NCBI GenBank assembly: GCA_050288165.1
Contig: JBNKDG010000007.1
Location: forward strand, 62,001 to 126,000
Direction: 5' to 3'
DNA from: JAPHTQ01 sp050288165
GTDB lineage: Bacteria > Pseudomonadota > Gammaproteobacteria > Thiohalomonadales > Thiohalomonadaceae
DNA length: 64,000 bases
The notes below the pieces were generated by a model. The model made no database searches, was not told where the DNA came from, and saw only the letters and a program-made list of their open reading frames with translations. The position numbers and the translations under genes are program-made. Each line of letters opens with the position of its first letter. The first letter of the stretch is position 1. Shown in pieces: positions 16,875-24,677 of this stretch.

Positions 16875-17852
16875 TTAGTTCAGTTTGGCAGGATTAACGG
16901 TTTCACCGCCAAGCAGGCTGTATTCCACCAGTGAACCGTCATACAGTTTGGTCTTTTTGTTACCGACGATTTCGTGGGAAACGAACCACAGACCTGAAGC
17001 CAGATGGCCGGTGTTGCAATAGGCGATGGTTTCAGCACCATTCTTCAGACCTTTAGCCTTCATGATCGACTTGTAGCTGTCTGCAGGAAGGAAATTGGCG
17101 GACGCACCGTCTGCGGTGGTGAGCAGATCCGGTGAGATGTCTTTGGCGCCATTCAGGTGGCCGGAAAGTTCGCCTTTCTTGGTGAATACACCCATGTACT
17201 GGTTTTGCGGACGGGCATCAGCCAGTTGGATGTTTTTCTTTTTCAGCGCACTCTTCACTTCGGCGTAGGTTGCCATAATGCTCTTGTCTTCGCCGGAAGC
17301 TACCCAATCGCCATTCTGTGCTTTGGGGGCACTGGTGTCAGCAGGGTAACCTGCCGCCAGCCATGCAGCCATACCGCCGTTGAGTATGGCCATATTCTTT
17401 TGGCCATAGTATTTGAACTGCCAGTAGAGGCGTGCTGCTTCGTCAACATCAGAAGTTTGCAGACCTGCAGGAACGAAGATGATGGTGGAGTTTTTGTTGA
17501 CACCCCATGATTGTGCCAGTTTCTCAAACTCGTCTTTCAGCGGAATCAGGCCTTTGACTTTTTTGCCATCAATTTCACGGGTAACACGAACCTTTTTGAA
17601 ATCAACAAAGGCTGCGCCGGGCACGTGACCCGAAACACTTTTTACCACCAGTTTGCCATCAACCATTTCGGTTACAGGTGCCTTGGTGAAGGATTCAACA
17701 GGACCACTTACCTGAAGGATGGTGACTTCATTTTTATGGGCGTTCAGCCATGCGGCATCAACGACCGGGGAGAGTTTATCTGCTGCCTGTGCGCTTTGTG
17801 CCAATACCGCACCCAGCGCGACCAATGATACAAGTGCCTTTCTGTACTTCAT
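16875..17852 (-). CDS. Periplasmic two-domain sulfurtransferase (rhodanese, SseA-like)
   Basis: This 325-residue protein begins with a signal peptide (MKYRKALVSLVALGAVLAQS, cleavage after AQA) and has two tandem rhodanese domains. The first domain lacks a catalytic Cys (loop VPAGLQ); the second carries the active loop AYCNTGHLA, the normal pattern for two-domain thiosulfate/3-mercaptopyruvate sulfurtransferases. The start at 17852 follows AGGAGCAGGAA; the frame stays open to 17897. It is the last gene of a minus-strand group with YeeE/YedE proteins and a Cys-repeat protein, so a role in periplasmic sulfur transfer is likely. The donor and acceptor are unknown. Confidence 0.92.
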   Translation of the reverse strand: MKYRKALVSLVALGAVLAQSAQAADKLSPVVDAAWLNAHKNEVTILQVSGPVESFTKAPVTEMVDGKLVVKSVSGHVPGAAFVDFKKVRVTREIDGKKVKGLIPLKDEFEKLAQSWGVNKNSTIIFVPAGLQTSDVDEAARLYWQFKYYGQKNMAILNGGMAAWLAAGYPADTSAPKAQNGDWVASGEDKSIMATYAEVKSALKKKNIQLADARPQNQYMGVFTKKGELSGHLNGAKDISPDLLTTADGASANFLPADSYKSIMKAKGLKNGAETIAYCNTGHLASGLWFVSHEIVGNKKTKLYDGSLVEYSLLGGETVNPAKLN

Positions 17853-17922
17853 TTCCTGCTCCTTTTGAGGTTTACAACTCACTAAACAAAACGTCATGCA
17901 GGGTTATACACACCCTGGTTTG

Positions 17923-18618
17923 CTATCCCATCCTGGCGATAGCTTCCTTCTGTACACTTTCCAGTAATTCTGTGAAATTGAATGCCAGTTCACTCAATAT
18001 GTGAGTGTTGCGATCATCCAGTAGCTTTGTGTCAGTTTTACCGTCTGCTGCCCGCTGTAGAACCTGATCGCGCCGATGTAACAGTGAACTGATATAGGGG
18101 CTGACAAGTTCGAGCATGGCATTCAACCACTGCACCACCAGCCAGGAGGGGCGAGCGCGGTTGATCTCCCAGCGACTCTCCAGCAGCTGCAGTACTTCAT
18201 CAGCGGGTAGCATCTTCTCATCCGTCACCCAGCCATTGGTGGCAAATAGTGCCTGTGGTATGCCGCCCGCGGTCATGGAGAGGGCGGCAACGTGGGTGAA
18301 GTCGCCGTTAGCCGTCGGCCGGACAAACAGGTGGAAATGGCCATGCTCATCATGCAGCCAGTCTTCGGGGTCATGCGCATGGTAATAGAACATGGCACCG
18401 CTCTCAGGATCGCGAAAATCATCCGCTGGGTAGTGTGCCCAGGCATAGATAGGTGCGTCCCCGCGATCGCGGAAAAGTTCGCCCTGCACGGTCAGGTTAT
18501 CGTTGGTCAGCGCCTTGTGAATAGCCAGCAACTGTTCAGCCGCATCGGCGACAACCTCGAAGCTATCGTCATCGAGTGATCTGAGCCACAACGGGTAATC
18601 GACAACCGGGCAATCCAT
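17923..18618 (-). CDS. Unknown protein of the sulfur-trafficking cluster (DUF6969-like)
   Basis: A 231-residue soluble protein without signal peptide. Visible traits are a His-rich patch (FYYHAHDPEDWLHDEHGHFH, then LFVRP), an Asp/Glu-rich N-terminus and a helical C-terminus (LLHRRDQVLQRAADGKTD to the end). It resembles the uncharacterised DUF6969 type, but I am not certain of that. It begins 17 bases after the Cys-repeat gene on the same strand, so the two are almost surely co-transcribed. The clustered His and acidic residues could bind metal; this is speculation. Confidence 0.75.
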   Translation of the reverse strand: MDCPVVDYPLWLRSLDDDSFEVVADAAEQLLAIHKALTNDNLTVQGELFRDRGDAPIYAWAHYPADDFRDPESGAMFYYHAHDPEDWLHDEHGHFHLFVRPTANGDFTHVAALSMTAGGIPQALFATNGWVTDEKMLPADEVLQLLESRWEINRARPSWLVVQWLNAMLELVSPYISSLLHRRDQVLQRAADGKTDTKLLDDRNTHILSELAFNFTELLESVQKEAIARMG

Positions 18619-18635
18619 GCGACTTACCGCTGTAA

Positions 18636-18983
18636 TTATCGATTGCTGGGGGCGCAGGGATTGCCGCCACGGGATGCCGGCGCACAGGGATTCTCACCAC
18701 GGGATGCCGGCGCACAGGGATTCTCGCCACGCGAAGCAGGTGCGCAGGGATTTTCACCGCGCGAGGCCGGCGCACAGGGATTCTCGCCGCGGGATGCCGG
18801 TGCACAGGGATTTTCGCCACGCGACATCGGCGCACAGGGATTTTCGCCGCGAGCTATGGCTGCCGGGATCAACAGCGATGAGATCGGGGTAGGCAGCGGC
18901 GCAATGCCCAGGATGCCAACTGCCAGGGTTGGAACCGAGATAGCCAGCAGGCGACGATATTTTTTGCGTTTGTTGTTGTACAT
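18636..18983 (-). CDS. Exported Cys-repeat protein with seven RGENPCAPAS-type decapeptides
   Basis: A 115-residue protein: basic N-terminus (NKRKKYRR), hydrophobic segment, likely signal cleavage after AIA, then seven tandem decapeptides of consensus RGENPCAPAS to the C-terminus. There is one Cys per unit and almost no non-repeat mature sequence. The start ATG 18983 follows GAGG by six bases; a GTG at 18995 is less likely. Repeat copies differ mainly at third codon positions in this frame (GAG/GAA, TGC/TGT), arguing for selection on the protein. It lies 27 bases after a YeeE/YedE gene. Regular NPC motifs suggest a thiol or metal scaffold in the periplasm; the function is unknown. Confidence 0.8.
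   Translation of the reverse strand: MYNNKRKKYRRLLAISVPTLAVGILGIAPLPTPISSLLIPAAIARGENPCAPMSRGENPCAPASRGENPCAPASRGENPCAPASRGENPCAPASRGENPCAPASRGGNPCAPSNR
18645..18860. repeat. 30-bp tandem repeat, seven copies, within a coding region
   Basis: Seven near-identical 30-base units in tandem without spacers, each containing CACAGGGATT or a close variant on the plus strand. They encode the decapeptide repeats of the minus-strand Cys-repeat gene. Units differ by a few bases, mostly silent in that frame. Such arrays can expand or contract by recombination. Confidence 0.92.
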
Positions 18984-19010
18984 GTTTTGCCTCACAGAAG
19001 AACTGGCGCG

Positions 19011-19616
19011 CTATTCGTTGCGTTGACCGTCACCATTGGTGATGGCCTCCGCGTCGAAGACGCCGTTAGTGCGTTGTTCAAGTTTGTTGCCAAAGTGAAA
19101 ACCAGCCCATGCCATGCCTGCCATGGCCAGCAGGACCAGCCAGGGTGAGATGCCGAGCAGGTCGGGGAGGGTTCTGGCTTCGATCTTGCCGGTGGTCAGT
19201 ATCGCCTGCAGCCAGGCGGTATCGAACAGCCCAGAGAAGAGCCAGATACCGACGATCATGCCCGCGGCAAAGATAAAACCGTCCATTCGCCCGGACATGG
19301 CACCGACAACCGAGGTGCCGGGACAGTAGCCACCAATGGCAAAACCGGCACCAATCAGGGCGCCACCTGCGATAACTGCCCCCATCACCACCCGCGGGAC
19401 ATAGAAGCCTGTGGAGCCGAAGCTGTTATCTATTTGCAGCAGGAGAATGCCAAAGGCCGCGACCATTATCGCGGTGAACATGACCTTGAAAACCGACCAG
19501 TCGCGAAAGCGGAATTGAGCGGTGAGCTTGCAGGGAGAGGCGAATCCAGCCTGTTCCAGGACGTAGCCGAACAGAATGCCGGAGGTGAGGGCGGTACCGG
19601 CTGTGCCGTAATCCAT
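19011..19616 (-). CDS. YeeE/YedE-family membrane protein, second half (DUF6691-like)
   Basis: A 201-residue membrane protein of the YeeE/YedE superfamily, related to the thiosulfate importer TsuA. It begins MDYGTAGTALTSGILFGYVL and carries the signature GGYCPGTSVVGAMSG, whose Cys is conserved in the family, plus a second Cys in GFASPCKLTAQF. The start at 19616 overlaps the stop of the upstream half-protein gene (TAATG), so the two are translated together and probably form one transporter. A longer reading frame to 19736 would overlap the neighbour and is rejected. The substrate (thiosulfate or another sulfur compound) is inferred. Confidence 0.88.
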   Translation of the reverse strand: MDYGTAGTALTSGILFGYVLEQAGFASPCKLTAQFRFRDWSVFKVMFTAIMVAAFGILLLQIDNSFGSTGFYVPRVVMGAVIAGGALIGAGFAIGGYCPGTSVVGAMSGRMDGFIFAAGMIVGIWLFSGLFDTAWLQAILTTGKIEARTLPDLLGISPWLVLLAMAGMAWAGFHFGNKLEQRTNGVFDAEAITNGDGQRNE

Positions 19617-20131
19617 TACCAGGCCCTCCGCATCATAAAGCTGACACCGAGCCCGGTGAGGAAGAAGGCCAGGAGGAAGAGAAAGCCGCTGATCCCGAGC
19701 ATGGCGGTGCCAGACAGGCCGATACCGCTTGTGCAACCTGCGGCGACACGAGAACCAAATCCGGCCAGGATCCCACCAGACAGGGCGAGGAGGATACGGC
19801 GGTTGCGGCCAACTTTGTGGCTGCCATCCAGCTGGATGCGGAAGCGCCCGGCACTGGCCGCGGCGAGCAGCGCGCCGATGGCGATACCGACCACTTCAAG
19901 GACAATCCAGGAGGCAACCGGGTTGGCGCCATTGGCGACCAGAGGGCCGAGGTAGCGATTGGCCTGTGTGGTTTCCGGTGCGATGTGCATGCCGATTGAA
20001 GCGGCGATGCGGGCGAAAGTCCCAGATGCGCCTACCCCGTTACCTACCAGGATGAAGGTCAGAATTAGCACCAGCCCCAGTACGACGCCTGCCAAATAGG
20101 GTGACCACAACGGTCTGATCGGTCCTGCCAT
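19616..20131 (-). CDS. YeeE/YedE-family membrane protein, first half
   Basis: A 171-residue membrane protein of the same superfamily as the following gene. The motif GSRVAAGCTSGIGLSGTAML carries the Cys that passes sulfur in TsuA-type channels. The start ATG 20131 follows GGGGGA; upstream in-frame codons to 20221 have no good ribosome site. In TsuA the two halves are one polypeptide; here they are split into adjacent genes, a common arrangement in sulfur oxidisers. It is the first gene of the putative operon ending at 16875. Confidence 0.88.
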   Translation of the reverse strand: MAGPIRPLWSPYLAGVVLGLVLILTFILVGNGVGASGTFARIAASIGMHIAPETTQANRYLGPLVANGANPVASWIVLEVVGIAIGALLAAASAGRFRIQLDGSHKVGRNRRILLALSGGILAGFGSRVAAGCTSGIGLSGTAMLGISGFLFLLAFFLTGLGVSFMMRRAW

Positions 20132-20325
20132 ACAATCCCCCACTGCCAGGACCGAGCGTGGTGCCTGCCCTGGCGCTATTGAATGTGTGTTGCGGGAGGG
20201 CTTCCCCCACCCTGGCCGCACATTAGCGGATTAGAATACATTTAACAACTTACAAAATTTGTGGACGCTATCGCAAAAAGTTTTGTGATACCAGACGGCT
20301 TTGGCGGGATTGGGAGAGCTGCCGG

Positions 20326-20676
20326 TTAGACCAGCTTGCTGCGGAACATGAAGTAGACCGCTCCGACCAGGCAAAGCCCGGCCCAGAGGTAGTCCAGTTT
20401 CAACGGTTCCTTTAGATACATGACCGAAAAGGGGACGAAGACGGAAAGGGTGATGACTTCCTGGATGATCTTCAGTTGTCCGGCGGAGAGAACGGTGTAG
20501 CCAATGCGGTTGGCCGGTACCTGAAACAGGTACTCCAGCATGGCGATGCCCCAGCTCACCATGGCGGCGATGATCCACGGTTTCTCATTCAGTGCCCTGA
20601 GGTGGGCATACCAGGCAAAGGTCATGAAGACATTGCTGATGATCAACAGGCCGATGGAGATGAGAACAGGGTGCAT
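20326..20676 (-). CDS. DUF486 / DMT-family small membrane protein
   Basis: A 116-residue integral membrane protein with four hydrophobic segments and the family motif NVFMTFAWYAHL near the N-terminus. It begins MHPVLISIGLLIISNVFMTF at 20676, matching the usual start of DUF486 proteins; an upstream TTG at 20715 is in frame. Related proteins resemble small drug/metabolite transporters, but no substrate is known. It lies 57 bases after the FlhB-like gene on the same strand. Confidence 0.85.
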   Translation of the reverse strand: MHPVLISIGLLIISNVFMTFAWYAHLRALNEKPWIIAAMVSWGIAMLEYLFQVPANRIGYTVLSAGQLKIIQEVITLSVFVPFSVMYLKEPLKLDYLWAGLCLVGAVYFMFRSKLV

Positions 20677-20732
20677 CGAGGTCGGGCGGTATGCCCGGAG
20701 GCGGGCGGTGCGCAAGTATAAGTGGCGCGTGT

Positions 20733-21035
20733 TTAGCTGTCACCGGGTTCGTTATCACGGGATTTGTCGCCGGGAAACTTGCCGGTCAACATATAGGCAA
20801 AGGCCAGTACTTCGGCCACGGCGATATAGAGTTCGCGCGGGATCTCATCCCCCAGATTCAGTTGTGCCAGCAGGGCGACAAGTTCCTGATCTTCGTGTAA
20901 TGGCACCTTGTGCTGTTCCGCCAGGGCGATGATCTTCTCTGCGATCTCGCCGCGTCCCTTGGCGGTGATTCGAGGCGCGCTTTTTTCGTCGTAGTGCAGG
21001 GCGACGGCGGATTTGGGGGGCGTTTTCTTTTTCAT
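20733..21035 (-). CDS. FlhB-like flagellar export switch protein (FlhX/YlqH type)
   Basis: A 100-residue soluble protein similar to the C-terminal cytoplasmic domain of FlhB. It has the AVALHYD strand and the helix-rich end LVALLAQLNLGDEIPRELYI-AVAEVLAFAY, but lacks the membrane part and the NPTH cleavage motif. Such proteins can stand in for the C-terminal FlhB fragment during export switching. Its start overlaps the stop of the FliK-like gene (ATGA), pairing it with the hook-length ruler that triggers the same switch. Confidence 0.9.
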   Translation of the reverse strand: MKKKTPPKSAVALHYDEKSAPRITAKGRGEIAEKIIALAEQHKVPLHEDQELVALLAQLNLGDEIPRELYIAVAEVLAFAYMLTGKFPGDKSRDNEPGDS

Positions 21036-22237
21036 GCGCGGGTATCGATCAATCCGTTATAGGGATTTGCGCTTGGGGTGAATCCGTCCGCCGGTTTGCC
21101 GCAGCGGCTGCTGCACTGGGCGATCTCGACACCTTGCTCGGTTAGACGCTGCTGCAGTTGATGCAAATGTTCACGAAACAGTTGTGCTGTCGTTTCCTCC
21201 TCGCACCAGAAGGTGGTGGAGATTTTTCCTCCACCCAGGCTGACCACCGCATGGATTTCGCCGTAGCCCTGTGGCGACAGGTTGAGAACAACAGACCAGG
21301 TTTCGTCTTTACCGTTCTTGCGCTTATTACCGTTGCGTCGTATCTGGATGCGCAGCATCTCGATCTCACCGCTTTGCGGCTGATACAGCGGCAACTCCAG
21401 GGCGAGATTGAGATGTGTCTCGCCGTCGCTCTTGCTTGCTAGTGCATTGAGCTGGCCTAACTGAATGCGTGCGATCCCAGACTCGATCTGGCGCAGCAGG
21501 TTTTGTAACCCCTGCGGTACCACTTCTTTCCCGGGTCTTTGTTGCGGCACGGCTTCGCTGGCCAGTTGTTGGCGAATGTTCTGTGCCAGATGCAGCAGTA
21601 CTGCCTTGAGGTCATGATCCAGTTCCGTTGGGCGGATACCGGATAACAGCTGACTCTCAAGAAAAAGACCGGAATGGGCAATGGCCTGTTGCAGGGTGGA
21701 TGGTTGGCTGAGTTTTTCCAGTGTCGGCAGGATGGCGAGCAGGCGGGCGATGGCTTGTGCAATCGGCTTGGGAAGTTCGCCAGGGAGTGTCGTGTTCGTT
21801 GGAGTAGCACCGGCCGTATCGTGACTGTGGCTTTGTGCCGTGGCGGCCGTGGTTCCCTGTGCGGGCATTTTTGTGTTGCTCTGCTGCCATTGTGCCAACT
21901 GTTGCAGTAACGGGCGCAACGATTCCTGTCGCGGCAGGTCACGCCGCAACGCTTCCTGATACATCAACCGCTGTTGTTCGGCATCGTCGAGATGGAGAAC
22001 GATGCCGTCGACGGTTTTTTCGACTCGCAGTTGCAGGGTCATGCCCGCTGCTAGTCGCAGACTGGATATGGCCTGCAACAATTTGCCACTAATCTCCAGC
22101 GTCAGGGTTCCTGTAGGGTCGCTCTGTTGCACCGTTGCCTGGATCAGCTCGCCCGGCTTGAGAGTGATTCCCTGCATCGCCTGGGCAGGTAAACGCAACT
22201 GAAGCATGGGTGGTGAATAGGGGCCGGATATCTGCAT
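21032..22237 (-). CDS. FliK-like flagellar hook-length control protein
   Basis: About 401 residues: a Gln- and Leu-rich N-terminal region, a Thr/Ala-rich middle and a C-terminal domain like that of FliK (LELPLYQPQSGEIEMLRIQI, WSVVLNLSPQGYGEIHAVVS, VEIAQCSSRCG). FliK measures hook length and triggers the FlhB switch. The start is uncertain: ATG 22237 (MQISGPYSPPMLQLRLPAQ) is chosen on protein grounds, although the frame is open to 22321. Translational coupling to the FlhB-like gene supports a shared role. It lies far from any rod/hook operon. Confidence 0.8.
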   Translation of the reverse strand: MQISGPYSPPMLQLRLPAQAMQGITLKPGELIQATVQQSDPTGTLTLEISGKLLQAISSLRLAAGMTLQLRVEKTVDGIVLHLDDAEQQRLMYQEALRRDLPRQESLRPLLQQLAQWQQSNTKMPAQGTTAATAQSHSHDTAGATPTNTTLPGELPKPIAQAIARLLAILPTLEKLSQPSTLQQAIAHSGLFLESQLLSGIRPTELDHDLKAVLLHLAQNIRQQLASEAVPQQRPGKEVVPQGLQNLLRQIESGIARIQLGQLNALASKSDGETHLNLALELPLYQPQSGEIEMLRIQIRRNGNKRKNGKDETWSVVLNLSPQGYGEIHAVVSLGGGKISTTFWCEEETTAQLFREHLHQLQQRLTEQGVEIAQCSSRCGKPADGFTPSANPYNGLIDTRA

Positions 22238-22338
22238 GATTCGTGCTGGTAATGTGTGGTGATTCCACTTAAGATTTTGCCTACCGTGCAGTATATGCCA
22301 TATCGCAGCTGGCGCGGCCAAACCTCGGGAAAATCAAC

Positions 22339-23202
22339 ATGTCAGAAGCACAGGCGGAAAAGTGGTATTTGCGTTATCACGATGAAACGCTGGGGCCGTT
22401 TCCGTCGGTGCAGATCGCCCGCTATCTGTTGCTACAGCGGCTGAAGGCCGATGACAAAATCAGTCGTGACAAGGATCACTGGTACAGCATTCGTGACGTG
22501 GCCGAAGTCTGGCCAGATAAAAGGCTGAAAGCTGCCGGTATCAGCGAAGTGGAAAAACAGCAGCTTGAGGCGACCCAGCGTTGGGTGGACGAGCACCCGA
22601 ATCTCTTTGTGCCACTGGATGAAGCCAAGGGGGCTGAAGCCGAACTGATGTTGGAGGGTTCGGCGCATTCGGCACGCCAGCAGGAGAGTGGCAAGCAGCG
22701 TATCGTTGGTTATGCCATCGCCATCGTCCTGGCACTTGTGGTTTCTGTTCTGGCTTACCTGTTACCGCATGGGCATGAACTGTTATTACCTCAGTGTGAT
22801 GCGCCGACTGCCCCCGGCGTGAACTGGAGTAACTGTCGCATGACCGGCAAGCGGCTGGAAAATGCCGATTTGAGAGAGGCGATCCTGCGTAACAGTGATT
22901 TGGGTGGTGCAGTCTTGCGCGCTGCCAATTTGGTTAATGCCGATCTGGCCTACGCCAATTTGACCCAGGCCAATCTTCGTGGTGCCAACCTCAATAGTGC
23001 GGTATTAACCGGAGCGAGTCTGCGTCGTGCCGATCTGCAATCGGCCAATCTGCGTAATGTCGATCTCACCTATGCTGATCTGACCGATGCCAATATCGAC
23101 GGCGCTATTCTGGATGGTGCCAGGCTGGGCAATGCCATTCTCAGCGATGAGATTGCCTGTATGCCGGAGTCGGTGGGGCGTTGTATCCCTGGCCGCCGTT
23201 AA
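22339..23202 (+). CDS. GYF_2-domain, membrane-anchored pentapeptide-repeat protein
   Basis: A 287-residue protein with three parts. An N-terminal GYF_2 (DUF4339-like) domain (KWYLRYHDETLGPFPSVQIA) spans about residues 8-60. One membrane helix (GYAIAIVLALVVSVLAYLL) lies near residues 122-142. A C-terminal stretch of A(D/N)LxxA pentapeptide repeats (about residues 165-270) would form a right-handed quadrilateral helix, probably outside the cytoplasmic membrane. Cys residues flank the repeats (LPQCDAPTAP, NWSNCRM, and EIACMPESVGRCIPGRR at the end). The function is unknown. It is transcribed divergently from the FliK-like gene. Confidence 0.82.
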   Translation: MSEAQAEKWYLRYHDETLGPFPSVQIARYLLLQRLKADDKISRDKDHWYSIRDVAEVWPDKRLKAAGISEVEKQQLEATQRWVDEHPNLFVPLDEAKGAEAELMLEGSAHSARQQESGKQRIVGYAIAIVLALVVSVLAYLLPHGHELLLPQCDAPTAPGVNWSNCRMTGKRLENADLREAILRNSDLGGAVLRAANLVNADLAYANLTQANLRGANLNSAVLTGASLRRADLQSANLRNVDLTYADLTDANIDGAILDGARLGNAILSDEIACMPESVGRCIPGRR

Positions 23203-23256
23203 ATAATCCACTCAAGTCGCGATTGCGGCGTTAAAAAGCTCATCGCCTTGATTGAA

Positions 23257-23829
23257 TTATTTCGAAGCAGTAACGTTGCGGCCAAAACTTTCCGTGGTGT
23301 AACGGCTCACCTTCAGCGTGTCAGACCAGTAGTCTGGCGGCAGCCCTGCCTTCTGTTTCAGGTGGCGCAGAAACAGCTCGTTTGTTGGTAACTGTTCCCA
23401 TACCGAGGGGAGAAAGGTGCCACGTCGTCTTCCCTCTTCCAGCACCAGTCCGTCCTCACCGGGGCGTAGTTGTTGTAGCAAATCTTCTTCGGACAAAAAA
23501 TCGATCGGCGTCGCTTCACTGAGCAGCGAGAGGTGTATCTCCAGTCCGGGCAGTTCGCTTTCACGTAACGGTGGAAAACGGGGATCGGAAAAGGCGGCGG
23601 CAAAGGCGTTATAGGCGACATCGTCGAGCAGTGGTTGGTGTGCCTGTAGTGAACCGATACAACCGCGCAGTTCACCATGGCTGTGCAGGGTGACGAAGCA
23701 GGCGCCGGGTGTTGTCGGGACAGCCGGATAGTCCTCAGGAGCGGGAGAGAGCGGTCGGCCATGCTCCAGACCGTGGCGAATCGATGCCTCGGCGAGCTCG
23801 AGCAGTTGTTGCTGGTATTTGTCCATCAT
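23257..23829 (-). CDS. amrA: AmmeMemoRadiSam system protein A (AMMECR1 family)
   Basis: A 190-residue AMMECR1-type protein with the signature LRGCIGSLQAHQPLLDDVAY and the DPRFPPL segment. In bacteria it is usually encoded with a MEMO-family protein and a radical SAM enzyme, forming the AmmeMemoRadiSam set of unknown biochemical role. The start ATG 23829 overlaps the stop of the MEMO gene (ATGA); a second ATG follows immediately. Confidence 0.93.
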   Translation of the reverse strand: MMDKYQQQLLELAEASIRHGLEHGRPLSPAPEDYPAVPTTPGACFVTLHSHGELRGCIGSLQAHQPLLDDVAYNAFAAAFSDPRFPPLRESELPGLEIHLSLLSEATPIDFLSEEDLLQQLRPGEDGLVLEEGRRRGTFLPSVWEQLPTNELFLRHLKQKAGLPPDYWSDTLKVSRYTTESFGRNVTASK

Positions 23830-24617
23830 CAGTGGATTGCCCAGGCACCGTAACCGACTACTTGGTCGCGAGGCCCGGCGGTATCGCCCGAGTTGCGCAG
23901 GTCCAGGGTCTCAACCTGCATCCCCTTGCGGTGCGCTAATAGCAGCAAGCCTTTAACCGGATTTCTGCCGCAGGCACCGTCGCTGCTGATCGCTTCCGGT
24001 TTGAGCGTTTCGATGGCCTCGGCGGTCTTTCGATCAATACGTTGTGCAGTGGTGTAGTCGTGATAGTGGCTCAGGTCGGAACTGATCACGACGAGCGTCT
24101 CTTCATCGCCCCAAAGTTGTTCCAGTACCGCGGCAACCTCCTCAGCGTTGGCATCACCAACCACCAGCGGTACCAGGGTGAACCGCTCCAGCGATTCCTG
24201 CAGAAAGGGGAGGTGGACCTCCAGGCTATGCTCCTGCAGATGTGCCTGATCCAGCAGGCGAACCTGCGGCAACCCCGTCAGGTTATCGATGGCGGCACGA
24301 TCGAGCGGGATATCGCCCAAGGGGGTACGAAAATAGTCGGCGCTGCTGGTGGCCAACCCGGCGAAAGCAACGCGGTGGGACGGGCCCAGTAGCACTACGC
24401 GGTGAATCTTGTGGCGGATTGCACGCAGAAGGGCATAGCCGCTTGCGGCAATCGGTCCGGAGTAGACATAGCCTGCATGGGGAACGATCAGCGCCTTGGG
24501 TGGGGGCATGTCATTGTCGGCCACCTGTTCCAGATAGCCGTCGACCATCCGCCGCAGGGTAGCGGGATCGTCGGGGTAGAACATACCGGCAACGGCCGGT
24601 TCGCGAATGCTGGGCAT
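23829..24617 (-). CDS. amrB: AmmeMemoRadiSam system protein B (MEMO family)
   Basis: A 262-residue MEMO-family protein related to LigB-type class III dioxygenases. It shows VAGMFYPDDPATLRRMVDGY at the N-terminus, the metal-site-like motifs VPHAGYVYSGPIAA and LGPSHRVAF, and VISSDLSHYHDY further on. These keep the His and Asp positions of the family. It is co-translated with AmrA and divergent from the radical SAM gene, separated by about 60 bases that should hold both promoters. Confidence 0.93.
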   Translation of the reverse strand: MPSIREPAVAGMFYPDDPATLRRMVDGYLEQVADNDMPPPKALIVPHAGYVYSGPIAASGYALLRAIRHKIHRVVLLGPSHRVAFAGLATSSADYFRTPLGDIPLDRAAIDNLTGLPQVRLLDQAHLQEHSLEVHLPFLQESLERFTLVPLVVGDANAEEVAAVLEQLWGDEETLVVISSDLSHYHDYTTAQRIDRKTAEAIETLKPEAISSDGACGRNPVKGLLLLAHRKGMQVETLDLRNSGDTAGPRDQVVGYGAWAIH

Positions 24618-24677
24618 GGCGTCTCTCCATGGTGCTATCTTCTACCAATATAGTCGCTAAGGTCCGGAGATGAGCGC

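Noticed and set aside
18645..18860. Possible CRISPR array because of regular 30-base repeats
   Set aside because: The units are directly adjacent with no unique spacers, they encode a clean peptide repeat, and no cas genes are nearby.
18643..19026. Plus-strand ORF of GAQGFSPR repeats opposite the Cys-repeat gene
   Set aside because: It is the mirror reading of the same 30-base repeat. The minus frame has a signal peptide, a ribosome site and operon neighbours on its strand; the plus frame has none of these.
19616..19736. Longer N-terminus for the second YeeE/YedE protein
   Set aside because: The extra 40 residues are Arg/His-rich, overlap the upstream gene and lack a ribosome site; the start at the TAATG overlap gives the family N-terminus.
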